Below are positions 33,397 through 42,485 of a stretch of DNA of 64,000 bases, in pieces (the first letter of the stretch is position 1; every line of letters begins with the position of its first letter). Source of the DNA: DATKUC01 sp964577375 (GTDB lineage: Bacteria > Spirochaetota > Spirochaetia > DSM-27196 > DATKUC01); contig CAZNYW010000018.1 of assembly GCA_964577375.1 (NCBI GenBank), positions 1-64,000 of the forward strand, read 5' to 3'. Below the pieces are notes generated by a model. The model was not told where the DNA came from, did no database searches, and saw nothing but the letters and a program-made list of their open reading frames with translations. The position numbers and the translations under genes were made by a program.

Positions 33397-35800
33397 CTCT
33401 GTCGAGAAGGCCGGCTGCAGTGAAGGGCTTGCGGATGATTTCCGCATCTTCGGAGAGTCCGGCCGCGCCGGCCGGTCCCCTTTCGCTGTAGCCGGCAATG
33501 AATAGTGTGGCAGGGAGGTGCCGCAACCCGGCCTTTTCGAAATAGTCGGGGCCGCTTCCGGCCTGTGATTCCGCGGCGTCGAGTATGAGCAGATCGATCT
33601 CTTCCTGCTGTCCCGTCAGAAGGGCGAGCGCCTCTGCGAGGTTCGGCGCGTCGAGGACCGTGTATCCGGCCTCCGTGAGCACAGTTACCGCGAACCGGCG
33701 CAGGATCTCGTCTTCCTCGGCAACGAGCACCCTCGCCTCTCCCTGAATACCGGACAGCTCTTCGATGGGCGGCAGCGGGTCAGGGGCGCTGTCGGTCAGC
33801 GGCAGGTAGATGTGAAATGTCGTTCCGCTTCCCGGCGCACTTTCCACCTTGATGAAACCGCCGTGCTGGTCGACTATGCCCCAGACTATTGAAAGACCCA
33901 GCCCCGAGGCCTTCCCGACCGGCTTGGTGCTGAAGAAGGGCTCGAATATGCGGTCGCTCGTGGGCTTGTCCATGCCGCTGCCGTTGTCGGTGAACCGGAG
34001 GTGGGCATATGGGCCGGGCACCGCGTTTACCGATTCGGACGCCGCTCCTTCGCCCAGCTTTTCGCAGCTGAGACCCACATCGATTCGACCGGTCCCGCCC
34101 GTCGCGTCGCGGGCGTTGGACGCCAGATTCATCAGCACCTGTTCGACCTGAATCTGGTTTGCGCGGACCGGTACCGGCCCGTTCCAGCGGGAAAAGTGAA
34201 TTTCGAGGCTCGCGCCGACCAGACGCCGCAGCAGCTGAATATCTCGGTCGACAATTTCGTTGAGGTCCACCGGCCGAAGCGTTCCCTTGCCCCTGCGGCT
34301 GAAGATCAGGATACCGTCGGTAACGTGAGATGCGCGCCGGGCAGCTTTCACGATGGAATCGATGAGCTCCTGAGCGGCCGCATTGCCCTCGGTTTCCGAT
34401 CTCAGAATGCTGCTGTATCCCATAATCGTGGTGAGAATGTTGTTGAACTCATGCGCGACCCCGCCCGCGAGCTGGCCCACGGCCTCCATCTTCTGTGCCT
34501 GCTGGAGCTGGGTTTCGAGCCGTCTCAGCGTCTCGCGCACGTTGCGTACGTCGGTGATGTCGTGAGCGATCGCTCCGATCTGATAGCCTTCACGGGTGCG
34601 GATCGGAAAGTAGAAGTGCTCGAAATGGCGGATCTGACCGTCCGGCCGCCGAAGCGAGGAGGTGAGCGGCTTATCGAGAAATCCTGATGTGCCGGTCTCG
34701 ACGGCACGCATCATCTCCGCTTTCATGTTCGCTTCGATTTCATCGTTCCACCGGTCCGACAGCGTAATGCGCCCCATGAGCTCCCAGCCGAAGGTGCCGA
34801 TTGCCTCCTTGCGTGGAAGGCCGGTGAGCTTCTCGGCGCTGAGATTGAACTCGACAAGCCTTCCGTCCTCACCCAATACCCAGATAGCCTCGGTCGATTG
34901 ATCGATGAAGGCGCGCAGCTTGCCCTCGGTCTCGTGCCAGTCGGTGATGTCCTTTCCCAACCCCACGAGTCCGACGATATTGCCCGCATCGTCCCTCAGC
35001 GGAAGCTTGGTGGTGAGAACCCAGCGCAGTCCGCCTGCCGGCACGATCGTCTGTTCCAGCTTGTTGACGAGCGGACGCCCCTCGAACATGACCTCGCGCT
35101 CATCGTCGACGAAATTCTTTTCGAGGTCTGGGGGGTAGTAGTCGTGATCGCTCTTTCCGAGGACCTCAGCAGGCGAATCCGCGCCCATTATCTGAACGAA
35201 AGCACGGTTGACCAGGGTGAACCGGTGTTCGAGATCCTTCATATAGATGAAATCGGGAATGCTGTTGATGACGGTGCGAAGGAGGCCGCGTTCCTGGCCC
35301 ACCGACCGTTCGAGTTTCCGTTTCTCGGTGACGTCGGAAAGCTCCACCAGCATCGTTCCATCGGGATCGGAATCCGGCGGAATGTGTACCGAAATGAGCA
35401 CGTCCATACGCCTCCCCGAAGGCGCGATCGCCACCGACACCCGTGTGAGCGTTGATTCTCCCGCCGCTATTGCCAGGACGTTCCACTTGATGCTCGCGAA
35501 TACGACCGGATCGTCGAGGCTTATCGTCTTCTCGAGCGGCCCCAGAAGCTGCGCCTTGTCGGCCGCCTCGTAGATCGTCAGCGTGGCTTTGTTGACGTCG
35601 ATTACCGTGATCAGTGAAGCGGCCCGGCGGACGAACTCCGGATGCTCCTCCAGATAGGCCGGGAAGTCCGGCGTCTTTTGCCGTATCGATGCAATTTCCC
35701 GCCGGACTGCGGATATATCTTCGATCCAGAGCGAGGTGGAGTTGTGATCAAATGCACTCTGGTAGGCGTTTCGGTTCATTGCTGGGTTTGAATATGCCAT
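33377..35800 (-). CDS. PAS-domain hybrid histidine kinase, soluble
   Basis: This 807-residue kinase shows no transmembrane segment. Three PAS-like sensor regions lie in the first about 390 residues (for example INSIPDFIYMKDLEHRFTLV, AFIDQSTEAIWVLGEDGRLV). HisKA carries the phospho-His in GGVAHEFNNILTTIMGYSS, and HATPase_c has DNGSGMDKPT and GKASGLGLSIVWGI. The C-terminal receiver (ARVLVAEEDEILRR) has a phosphoacceptor Asp in LLILDAAES but lacks the usual following Met-Pro, and IRKPF carries the conserved Lys. It likely senses an internal cue. Start may be ATG 35800, or ATG 35779 which overlaps the upstream stop. Confidence 0.85.
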   Translation of the reverse strand: MAYSNPAMNRNAYQSAFDHNSTSLWIEDISAVRREIASIRQKTPDFPAYLEEHPEFVRRAASLITVIDVNKATLTIYEAADKAQLLGPLEKTISLDDPVVFASIKWNVLAIAAGESTLTRVSVAIAPSGRRMDVLISVHIPPDSDPDGTMLVELSDVTEKRKLERSVGQERGLLRTVINSIPDFIYMKDLEHRFTLVNRAFVQIMGADSPAEVLGKSDHDYYPPDLEKNFVDDEREVMFEGRPLVNKLEQTIVPAGGLRWVLTTKLPLRDDAGNIVGLVGLGKDITDWHETEGKLRAFIDQSTEAIWVLGEDGRLVEFNLSAEKLTGLPRKEAIGTFGWELMGRITLSDRWNDEIEANMKAEMMRAVETGTSGFLDKPLTSSLRRPDGQIRHFEHFYFPIRTREGYQIGAIAHDITDVRNVRETLRRLETQLQQAQKMEAVGQLAGGVAHEFNNILTTIMGYSSILRSETEGNAAAQELIDSIVKAARRASHVTDGILIFSRRGKGTLRPVDLNEIVDRDIQLLRRLVGASLEIHFSRWNGPVPVRANQIQVEQVLMNLASNARDATGGTGRIDVGLSCEKLGEGAASESVNAVPGPYAHLRFTDNGSGMDKPTSDRIFEPFFSTKPVGKASGLGLSIVWGIVDQHGGFIKVESAPGSGTTFHIYLPLTDSAPDPLPPIEELSGIQGEARVLVAEEDEILRRFAVTVLTEAGYTVLDAPNLAEALALLTGQQEEIDLLILDAAESQAGSGPDYFEKAGLRHLPATLFIAGYSERGPAGAAGLSEDAEIIRKPFTAAGLLDRVRNVLS

Positions 35801-36579
35801 TTCCGCTGGCGCGATTCGATGAAGTCCAGCACGGCGTTGTGCTCCTCCCTGCCGCGGCCGCTGACCTCCATCGGATGACCGAACTCGATGTGGATGATCC
35901 GCTCCGGCCGCACCGGACCGAAACCGCGAAAGAGCCCCTTTTCGCCCCAGAAATCGGTCTTCACCGCCACGGGAAAGACCTTCGCGCCGGCGTGGGCGGC
36001 AAGCTTTGTCCCCAGCGAATTGAACGCTTCCCGGGAAAACTCCGGACTTCGCGTGCTCTGAGGGAAAACGACGATGGAGACACCGTTCTCGAGGAGCCGT
36101 CGACCGCCCGTGAGCACCTCTTCGAGGTCTTCACGGGCGTTCTTGCGTCCGACGACGACAGGATCACGCGAGCGCATCACCGGCCCGAAGATCGGGCTCT
36201 TGACCAGCTGGCGCTTCACTACAAAGGTCACCCGCATGAACGGAGCAATGAGGGCGGGCAGAACCTGCGTCTCCAGCGTGCTCATGTGATTGCTGATGAA
36301 CACGTAGGGCGCCTCCCCGGCATGGCTGCGCAGATTGTCGATTCCTTCGATATCGAATCGTCCGCGGTTGCGTTCGATTGCCCTCATGACAATGTGGGAG
36401 CTTTCGGCCCACTCGGCATCATCGTACTCACCGCGGACCGCGAGACCGCGCGCCCGCAGCACTTCCGCACCGTATTCCAGATACAGCGCCCAGCGCCAGC
36501 CGAAGGTCAGCCTGTTGAACAGTGAAACCGGCCGGTCCGGCGGTGTTACATAGCGGTTGTCTGGAAAGTGAGTTATCAT
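35776..36579 (-). CDS. plsC: PlsC-like 1-acylglycerol-3-phosphate acyltransferase
   Basis: This 267-residue acyltransferase-family protein probably makes or remodels phosphatidic acid at the membrane. The acyltransferase block I motif reads NHMSTLETQ, that is H-x4-E in place of the usual H-x4-D. Block III reads VFPQSTRS in place of FPEGTRS, though the Arg is kept. FPVAVKTDFWGEKG follows in the expected place. No clear transmembrane helix is seen beyond weak hydrophobic stretches. It overlaps the PAS kinase start region, so the two are co-transcribed. Acyltransferase fold is likely; whether it is active with these substitutions is uncertain. Confidence 0.75.
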   Translation of the reverse strand: MITHFPDNRYVTPPDRPVSLFNRLTFGWRWALYLEYGAEVLRARGLAVRGEYDDAEWAESSHIVMRAIERNRGRFDIEGIDNLRSHAGEAPYVFISNHMSTLETQVLPALIAPFMRVTFVVKRQLVKSPIFGPVMRSRDPVVVGRKNAREDLEEVLTGGRRLLENGVSIVVFPQSTRSPEFSREAFNSLGTKLAAHAGAKVFPVAVKTDFWGEKGLFRGFGPVRPERIIHIEFGHPMEVSGRGREEHNAVLDFIESRQRKWHIQTQQ

Positions 36580-36640
36580 GAAATCAGTATGACATACATC
36601 GGATCAGCTGGACATACTCGAATTTGATCTGAGTTTTCGC

Positions 36641-36669
36641 TTGTCCCGAACCGACCGGTGCACTATAAT
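36641..36669 (+). promoter_or_regulatory. Sigma70-type promoter of the second BMP importer operon
   Basis: TTGTCC (36641-36646) and TATAAT (36664-36669) are 17 bases apart. The predicted leader of about 85 nt ends in AGGAGG (36751-36756) before ATG 36761. I looked for purine-riboswitch features in the leader and found none I could defend. Confidence 0.7.
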
Positions 36670-36760
36670 TCCAGTTGTTCAGGGTTAAGAGTTTCGACTT
36701 CTCGTACTCAAATGGTAACGACCTTCTAACTAATCCGTAGTACGCACGTAAGGAGGACCT

Positions 36761-38014
36761 ATGCGTAAGATCACAAGATCTGTTGTGTTGGCAGCCGCGG
36801 TGTTTCTACTGCTCGCCCTGCCTTTCAGTGTCTTCGCCGGCGGATCCAAGGAATCCAGCCAGGCGCCGAGCCAGACGCCCGCCGCAGGTGCCAAGGCAAC
36901 CACGGAGTTTACCTTTGGTTTGCTCATGGTTGGCCCCTACAACGACCACGGCTGGAGCCAGGCCAACTACGACGGTGCACAGTACGTCGTCAACCACATC
37001 CCCGGCGCCAAGCTCGTCTACCTCGACAAGGTAAATCCTGCCGACCGGCCGGGAACCACCGCCTCGCAGCTCGCCGAGAGCCTTGTTTCGCAGGGGGCAA
37101 AGCTCGTCATCTTCAGCTCGGATGACATGAGCGATGAGGCCGTCAAGTTTGCAGAAGCGCACAAGGACATCTATGTCATCATGACATCGGGAGATCAGGT
37201 GTGGAAGGACGGAAAGAACTACAAGGACCTTCCGAACATGATCAACATTATGGGCAAGATGGTGTACGGCAAGATGATGGCCGGCGTCGCCGCAGCCCTG
37301 ACCACCAAGACCGGCCAGATCGGATATCTCGGACCGCTCATCAATTCGGAGACCCGGCGGCTTGCATCGTCGGTCTACCTCGGCGCCCGATACGCGTGGG
37401 TGAACTACCTGAAGCGTGATCCTGCGCAGCTGAAGTTCAAGGTGACCTGGATCGGTTTCTGGTTCAACATCCCCGGCGTCACCTCCGACCCGACTCAGGT
37501 GGCGGACGACTTCTTCAATTCAGGATATGACGTCGTCGTGTCAGGTATCGACACCACGGAGGCTCTTACCGAAGCGGCCAAGTACGCCGGTGAAGGCAAG
37601 AAAGTCTGGGCCGTTCCCTACGACTACTCCAAGGCGAACGAAGAGGCCCCGAGCGTCTCCCTGGGTGTTCCCTATTTCAACTGGGGTCCCGCATACACTA
37701 AGGCGATCAAATCGGCCATCGACGGAACCTGGAAGTCGCATTTCGAGTGGAACGCGCCGGACTGGTCGAACATCAACAATCCGGATACATCGGCGGTGGG
37801 ATTCAACAAGGGCGCAGCGCTCTCTCCCGATGCCTCGGCGACGCTGGACAAGTTCATTGGCGAGCTTGCCGGAGGTCTCAAGCTGTGGAAGGGACCGCTC
37901 AATCTTCAGGACGGTACTCCCTACCTGAAGTCGGGCGAGGTTGCCACCGACCAGCAGATCTGGTACCTGCCGCAGCTGCTGCAGGGCATGCAGGGCCAGA
38001 GCGTTTCCAAGTAG
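36761..38014 (+). CDS. BMP-family periplasmic binding protein of importer 2
   Basis: The 417-residue binding protein is larger than the 336-residue homologue of the first importer. The signal is hydrophobic (VLAAAVFLLLALPFSVFAGG) with no cysteine, so it is not a lipoprotein. BMP features: FGLLMVGPYNDHGWSQANYD (about 50-69), GPLINSETRRLASSVYLGAR, GYDVVVSGIDTTEA. A strong AGGAGG precedes the ATG. Terminator-like structure follows immediately, implying high expression. The ligand is unknown: nucleosides, purines or a vitamin such as riboflavin are possible given what is known for spirochaete BMP systems. Confidence 0.87.
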   Translation: MRKITRSVVLAAAVFLLLALPFSVFAGGSKESSQAPSQTPAAGAKATTEFTFGLLMVGPYNDHGWSQANYDGAQYVVNHIPGAKLVYLDKVNPADRPGTTASQLAESLVSQGAKLVIFSSDDMSDEAVKFAEAHKDIYVIMTSGDQVWKDGKNYKDLPNMINIMGKMVYGKMMAGVAAALTTKTGQIGYLGPLINSETRRLASSVYLGARYAWVNYLKRDPAQLKFKVTWIGFWFNIPGVTSDPTQVADDFFNSGYDVVVSGIDTTEALTEAAKYAGEGKKVWAVPYDYSKANEEAPSVSLGVPYFNWGPAYTKAIKSAIDGTWKSHFEWNAPDWSNINNPDTSAVGFNKGAALSPDASATLDKFIGELAGGLKLWKGPLNLQDGTPYLKSGEVATDQQIWYLPQLLQGMQGQSVSK

Positions 38015-38037
38015 CCCTACCTCAAAAGCCTGAACAG

Positions 38038-38078
38038 TGGGGGCGAGACACCGGGTGTCCCTGCCCCCATTTTTCTTT
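38038..38078 (+). terminator. Rho-independent terminator/attenuator after binding-protein gene 2
   Basis: TGGGGGC (38038-38044) pairs with GCCCCCA (38063-38069), enclosing a second small GACAC/GTGTC stem, and TTTTTCTTT follows. It lies between the binding protein and the ATPase gene of the same operon, so it probably works as a partial terminator that lowers transporter-subunit expression. Confidence 0.75.
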
Positions 38079-38099
38079 GCAGCTCAACAGGGGACGCCG

Positions 38100-39593
38100 A
38101 TGCGTGTTGAACTTCAGGATATTCACAAGAGCTTTGGGAGCGTTCACGCCAACGCGGGCATTAATCTGACGATTCCTGCAGGAACGATTCAGGGTATCCT
38201 GGGAGAAAACGGCGCCGGAAAGAGCACGTTGATGAAGATTCTCTCCGGCTTCATCCTTCCCGACAGCGGGAGGATCCTGCTCGACGGAAACCCGGTCGAG
38301 GTGAAGTCACCTGCCGACGCAATCGGCTCCGGAGTCGGGATGCTTCACCAGGATCCTCTCGACTTTCCGCCGCTTACGGTAATCGACAATTTCATCCTCG
38401 GCCGCTCCGGCGCGCTCTTTCCCGACAGACGGTCGACACTGCACGAGTTTCGCGAGCTGTGCGAACGCTTCGGCTTCCTGCTCGAAGCGGACAGCCCGGT
38501 GGACGCACTCACCGTGGGTGAACGGCAGCAGCTCGAGATCCTCCGGCTCATGTCGCTTGGCGCACGCGTGCTCATTCTCGACGAGCCGACCACCGGCATC
38601 AGCCTTCCGCAGAAAATAAAGCTGTTCGAAACCCTGCGACGGCTTGCGGCCGACGGGATGACGGTGATCTTTGTATCGCACAAGCTCGAGGATGTGGAAG
38701 TGCTCTGCTCCCAGGTGGCCGTACTGCGTCAGGGCAGCCTGGTCGGCAGTCTGCCTCCCCCCTTCGACACCGACGCACTTGTAGCGATGATGTTCGGCAA
38801 GGAGATCGCCCCGCAGGGCCGCGTCTCCGCCGAGCCGGGTGAACCTGTCCTGACGCTCGAGGGCATCTCCCTCGAGGACTCACGGCTGCAGATCCGCAAT
38901 GTGGAACTGCAGGCGCGAGCCGGAGAGGTAATCGGGCTCGCGGGGATGGAAGGTTCGGGCCAGGCGCTTTTCCTTCAGGCATGTGCGGGCCTGATCCGCA
39001 CCGTGGCCGGAAAGGTGAAAGTCCACGAAAAAGACATGACCGGTCGCGCCTACCCTGCGTTTCGGAAGCAGGGGGTGGTATTTCTCCCGGCAGCACGCCT
39101 CGAACAGGGACTCATTCCTTCGCTCAGCCTGACGGACCATTTTATTCTTTCCGAAGGCCTGAGCGGTCTCTTCGTTGACCGCCGGCGAACCGCCGAGCTC
39201 GCGAAGGAACGAATTGAAACATACAATATCAAGGGAACGCCGGAATCCAGCGCGGAGTCGCTCTCCGGCGGCAACCAGCAGAGGCTGCTTCTTGCCATGC
39301 TGCGCACCCCGCTTTCGCTGGTGCTGCTCGAGCACCCCAGCCGCGGCCTCGATATCGAATCGACGATGTATGTCTGGTCAAAGCTCAAGGATCGTTGCAG
39401 GCAGGGTTCCACAATCCTTTTCATCTCCTCGGATCTCGACGAGATACTCCGCTACAGCGACAGGGTCCTGGTTTTCTTTGCGGGTCAGGTCTCGCCGCCG
39501 CTCAAGGCGGAGTCGCTCGCGGTTGATCAGCTTGGACAGCTCATCGGCGGGAAAGGATGGGAAGGTTTTTCCACGGAGATAGCCTATGCGTAG
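38100..39593 (+). CDS. ATPase of importer 2, two ABC cassettes
   Basis: The 497-residue double-cassette ATPase begins VELQDIHKSFGSVHANAG. Cassette 1: GENGAGKST (about 34), signature LTVGERQQLEIL, Walker B LILDEPTTGIS. Cassette 2: a degenerate nucleotide loop GMEGSGQALFLQ, signature LSGGNQQRLLLAML, and a Walker B region VLLEHPSRGLDIE lacking the DE pair. So one active and one degenerate site, as in RbsA-like ATPases. ATG 38100 is in the same frame as an ORF open from 38037, but the earlier part overlaps the terminator. The stop overlaps the permease start by 8 bp. Confidence 0.88.
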   Translation: MRVELQDIHKSFGSVHANAGINLTIPAGTIQGILGENGAGKSTLMKILSGFILPDSGRILLDGNPVEVKSPADAIGSGVGMLHQDPLDFPPLTVIDNFILGRSGALFPDRRSTLHEFRELCERFGFLLEADSPVDALTVGERQQLEILRLMSLGARVLILDEPTTGISLPQKIKLFETLRRLAADGMTVIFVSHKLEDVEVLCSQVAVLRQGSLVGSLPPPFDTDALVAMMFGKEIAPQGRVSAEPGEPVLTLEGISLEDSRLQIRNVELQARAGEVIGLAGMEGSGQALFLQACAGLIRTVAGKVKVHEKDMTGRAYPAFRKQGVVFLPAARLEQGLIPSLSLTDHFILSEGLSGLFVDRRRTAELAKERIETYNIKGTPESSAESLSGGNQQRLLLAMLRTPLSLVLLEHPSRGLDIESTMYVWSKLKDRCRQGSTILFISSDLDEILRYSDRVLVFFAGQVSPPLKAESLAVDQLGQLIGGKGWEGFSTEIAYA

Positions 39594-40656
39594 CCCCCTG
39601 GGCAGCCGCCCCTGGTTCGGCCCGCTCTTTCAGACGGGCGCAGTAATCCTCGCGCTGCTTCTCACCACCGGAGTGCTTGCGGCCGCCGGCGGACAGCCCC
39701 TCGCCGCCTTCGCCAACATCATACGGGGATCGGTGGGCTCGTGGGAGGTCTTTTCCGACGTGCTCGTCTCCTGGGTACCGCTGCTTCTGGCAACCGCAGG
39801 GCTTCTGGTGACCTTCACGGTAGGTCTGTGGAACATCGGAATCGAGGGCCAGATCATTCTCGGCGGGATTTTCACCACCTGGATGTTGCGGTCCCTGGAG
39901 ACAAGCGGAATCGACCCCGCGATCATCATCGCCCTCAGCATCCTGTCCGGTATGGTCGGCGGCGCACTCTGGGCGGCACTCGCCGGCGCATTGAAAACCT
40001 TCGGCGGGGTGAATGAAATCTTCGGCGGCCTCGGCCTCAATTTCGTCGCGACCGCGCTGAATCTCTGGCTGATCTTCGGCCCGTGGAAACGGCCGGGCGT
40101 CGCCTCGATGTCGGGAACCGTGCCCTTTGACAAGTCGCTCTGGCTGCCGACTCTGACCGAGCAGTCTCGGCTTGCGCCGATCGCCGTGATACTGGCGGTC
40201 ATCGCAATCGTCGTGGTCTTCGGCCTGATACAGGGCACCTACTTCGGTCTGCGCCTCAAGGCGACAGGACGCAATTCGCAGGCTGCCCACCTGCTCGGGG
40301 TTCCCACGTGGCAGTACATGATGGCCTCCTTTGCCATCTGCGGCCTCTTTGCCGGTCTCGCCGGTGCTATTCAGGTCACGTCGGTATACCACAGGCTCAT
40401 CCCGTCCATCTCGAGCGGCTACGGCTATCTGGGGCTGATGGTTGCCATGCTGGTCAACTACCAGGCTGCGCTCGCGGCGCCGGTTGCGCTCTTCTTTGCC
40501 GCTCTCAATGTGGGAAGCATTCAGCTTCCCGTGGTGCTCAAGCTGGATTCCTCGTTCGCAGGAGTCCTTCAGGGAGTGCTCGTGCTGTTCGTGGTGCTCG
40601 CGCAGGGCGTTCGCGCCCGGCTCTGGAAGAAATCGGAGACAAACGATGACCGGTAG
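39586..40656 (+). CDS. Inner-membrane permease A of importer 2
   Basis: The 356-residue BPD_transp_2-family membrane protein shows the family motif TVGLWNIGIEGQIILGGIFT and a coupling loop GLRLKATGRNSQAAHLLGV. About nine hydrophobic segments. It starts 8 bp inside the ATPase gene and its stop overlaps permease B by 11 bp, so the order binding protein, ATPase, permease A, permease B is translationally coupled apart from the attenuator. Confidence 0.88.
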   Translation: MRSPLGSRPWFGPLFQTGAVILALLLTTGVLAAAGGQPLAAFANIIRGSVGSWEVFSDVLVSWVPLLLATAGLLVTFTVGLWNIGIEGQIILGGIFTTWMLRSLETSGIDPAIIIALSILSGMVGGALWAALAGALKTFGGVNEIFGGLGLNFVATALNLWLIFGPWKRPGVASMSGTVPFDKSLWLPTLTEQSRLAPIAVILAVIAIVVVFGLIQGTYFGLRLKATGRNSQAAHLLGVPTWQYMMASFAICGLFAGLAGAIQVTSVYHRLIPSISSGYGYLGLMVAMLVNYQAALAAPVALFFAALNVGSIQLPVVLKLDSSFAGVLQGVLVLFVVLAQGVRARLWKKSETNDDR

Positions 40657-41644
40657 TGTGCTTCTCGTCAATCTCGCCGGCGTGCTCGCCGCCGCGGCCC
40701 CGGTGCTCTTCGCGGTAATCGGCGAAACCATAAGCGAACGGGCCGGCGTCATCAATCTGTCGATGAATGGCCTCATCCTGCTGACCGCAATGGGGAGCTT
40801 TGCTGCCGCCCTCGCAACCGGGAGCGCGCTGCTCGGCTTCATCACCGGGGCGGCAATCGGCGGGATGGTCGCTCTCGTCGTGGCCTTTGCGAGCATCACT
40901 CTCAAACAGTCGCAGGTGGCCGTCGGCTTCGTTCTCGCCCTGCTCTGCCGCGACCTCTCCTACTTCCTCGGAAATCCGATAATGGGTCAGTCCGGTCCCC
41001 GGCTGTCCACCACGCCGATCCCGGTTCTCGACCGGATTCCGGTGCTTGGCCCGCTGCTGTTTCACGAAGACATCATGACCTACATAAGCTTCGTGCTGAT
41101 AATTGTGGCGTGGGTCTACATTTTTCGCACCCGACCGGGACTCATGCTGCAGGGTATCGGTGAGCGTCCCGCCGCGGCCTACGTACGCGGCGCCAGTGTC
41201 AACAAGCTTCGTTATATCTACACCGTTCTCGGCGGTGCCATCGCCGGGCTTGCCGGTCCGACCTACTCGCTCTCGATAAAAGCCGGCTGGAAGGGAACGA
41301 TTTCCGGGCTCGACGGAATCGGCTGGATCGCGCTCGCCATCACCATCTTCGGTGGATGGAACCCGCTGCGCGCAGCGTTCGGAGCCTACCTCTTTGCATT
41401 TCTTCAGTGGCTTGGGCTGGTGCTTCAGCCGGCGCTTCCGGGCGTGCCTTCGCAGGTGCTGCAGGTCGCTCCCTTTCCGCTCATGATTCTGACCCTGCTC
41501 CTTGTGAACATCGGCAACGCAGAATGGGTTTCACGCATACTAGCCGCCCTTCCCGAGCGGGCCCGCCACAGGGTCGCGAAGATCCTCCGCTCCATGCGCG
41601 CGGTCCCGCCGGCAGGGCTGGGAACGCCGTTCGACACCGAATAG
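40646..41644 (+). CDS. Inner-membrane permease B of importer 2
   Basis: The 332-residue partner permease has the motif GETISERAGVINLSMNGLI and coupling loop GLMLQGIGERPAAAYVRGA, which match the second-permease type of BMP importers. ATG 40646 lies 11 bp before the stop of permease A. An upstream in-frame extension to 40442 lies wholly inside permease A and is not used. Last gene of the importer operon; the next gene is convergent, only 8 bp away. Confidence 0.88.
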   Translation: MTGSVLLVNLAGVLAAAAPVLFAVIGETISERAGVINLSMNGLILLTAMGSFAAALATGSALLGFITGAAIGGMVALVVAFASITLKQSQVAVGFVLALLCRDLSYFLGNPIMGQSGPRLSTTPIPVLDRIPVLGPLLFHEDIMTYISFVLIIVAWVYIFRTRPGLMLQGIGERPAAAYVRGASVNKLRYIYTVLGGAIAGLAGPTYSLSIKAGWKGTISGLDGIGWIALAITIFGGWNPLRAAFGAYLFAFLQWLGLVLQPALPGVPSQVLQVAPFPLMILTLLLVNIGNAEWVSRILAALPERARHRVAKILRSMRAVPPAGLGTPFDTE

Positions 41645-41652
41645 CCTCCGGG

Positions 41653-42357
41653 TCAGCTTTCGGCGACCAGGTTCGGGTACATCTTCTTCAGATTCGCGAT
41701 TTTCGGCATATCCCAGAAGACGATGTAGGGATAGCGCGGATTCTTGTCGAGAAAGTGCTGATGGTAGTCCTCCGCCTTGTAGAATGCCTTGAACGGCACA
41801 ACCTGCGTCACGATCTTGTTCGGGAATACCTTGTCCTTTTCGAGCAGCGCAATGTACTTCTCGGCCAAATTCTTCTGCGCCTTGCTTGTGTAGAAGAGCG
41901 CATTGCGGTACTGCGTACCGTGGTCCGGCCCCTGATAATTGAGCTCCGTGGGATCGCAGACGACCGAAAAGAACACCTTGAGCAGCGTACCGTAGCTGAT
42001 GACGGTCGGGTCGAACATCACCTCGACCGACTCCGCGTGCCCGGTAGTGCCGGTGCTGACGATCTCGTAGTGAGCCGTGTCCGCGCTTCCGCCTGAATAG
42101 CCGGCCCAGGTCTCTTTTACACCTTTCAGGCGCTCGAAGACTCCCTGAACGCCCCAGAAGCAGCCGCCGGCGAACACCGCCTTCTCGAGCCCGGCGGAAT
42201 TGGTGTTGGATGCCATTGCGGAGCTGGATGCCGCCATCGCAGGCGGGTCGGGAAACGAATCGAGCGAGTAGCTCGACTGCGCCGCGCATCCGGCGGCAAG
42301 CAGAACAACCCCCACGATGATGGCAGGAGTTCTGATATTCTGAAGTCCTGATTTCAT
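41653..42357 (-). CDS. msrA: Lipoprotein peptide-methionine (S)-S-oxide reductase MsrA
   Basis: This enzyme repairs methionine-S-sulfoxide in proteins. The 234 residues have a lipoprotein signal ending LLAAGC (Cys near 24), a Ser/Ala-rich linker, then the MsrA domain with catalytic Cys in AGGCFWGVQG, and FDPTVISYG, GPDHGTQYRNALFY and AEDYHQHFL. GAGGAGG 6 nt before ATG 42357 sets the start; the frame extends 10 codons further without support. Most MsrA are cytoplasmic, so a lipid-anchored form probably repairs envelope proteins. Confidence 0.92.
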   Translation of the reverse strand: MKSGLQNIRTPAIIVGVVLLAAGCAAQSSYSLDSFPDPPAMAASSSAMASNTNSAGLEKAVFAGGCFWGVQGVFERLKGVKETWAGYSGGSADTAHYEIVSTGTTGHAESVEVMFDPTVISYGTLLKVFFSVVCDPTELNYQGPDHGTQYRNALFYTSKAQKNLAEKYIALLEKDKVFPNKIVTQVVPFKAFYKAEDYHQHFLDKNPRYPYIVFWDMPKIANLKKMYPNLVAES

Positions 42358-42485
42358 GTTAATCCTCCTCAGGGAAGCGTCCCCCAACTAACATGATAAA
42401 GTTACTTAAGAATTGTCACTGAATTGTCACGTAGTGCTGCCAATTTTGTTGATTTGCACGGCAAAGCGGCTGTGAACCCGGACGT

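Noticed and set aside
36670..36760. Purine or preQ1-type riboswitch in the leader of importer 2
   Set aside because: I could not find the conserved core or paired stems of either class; the leader is short and unremarkable.
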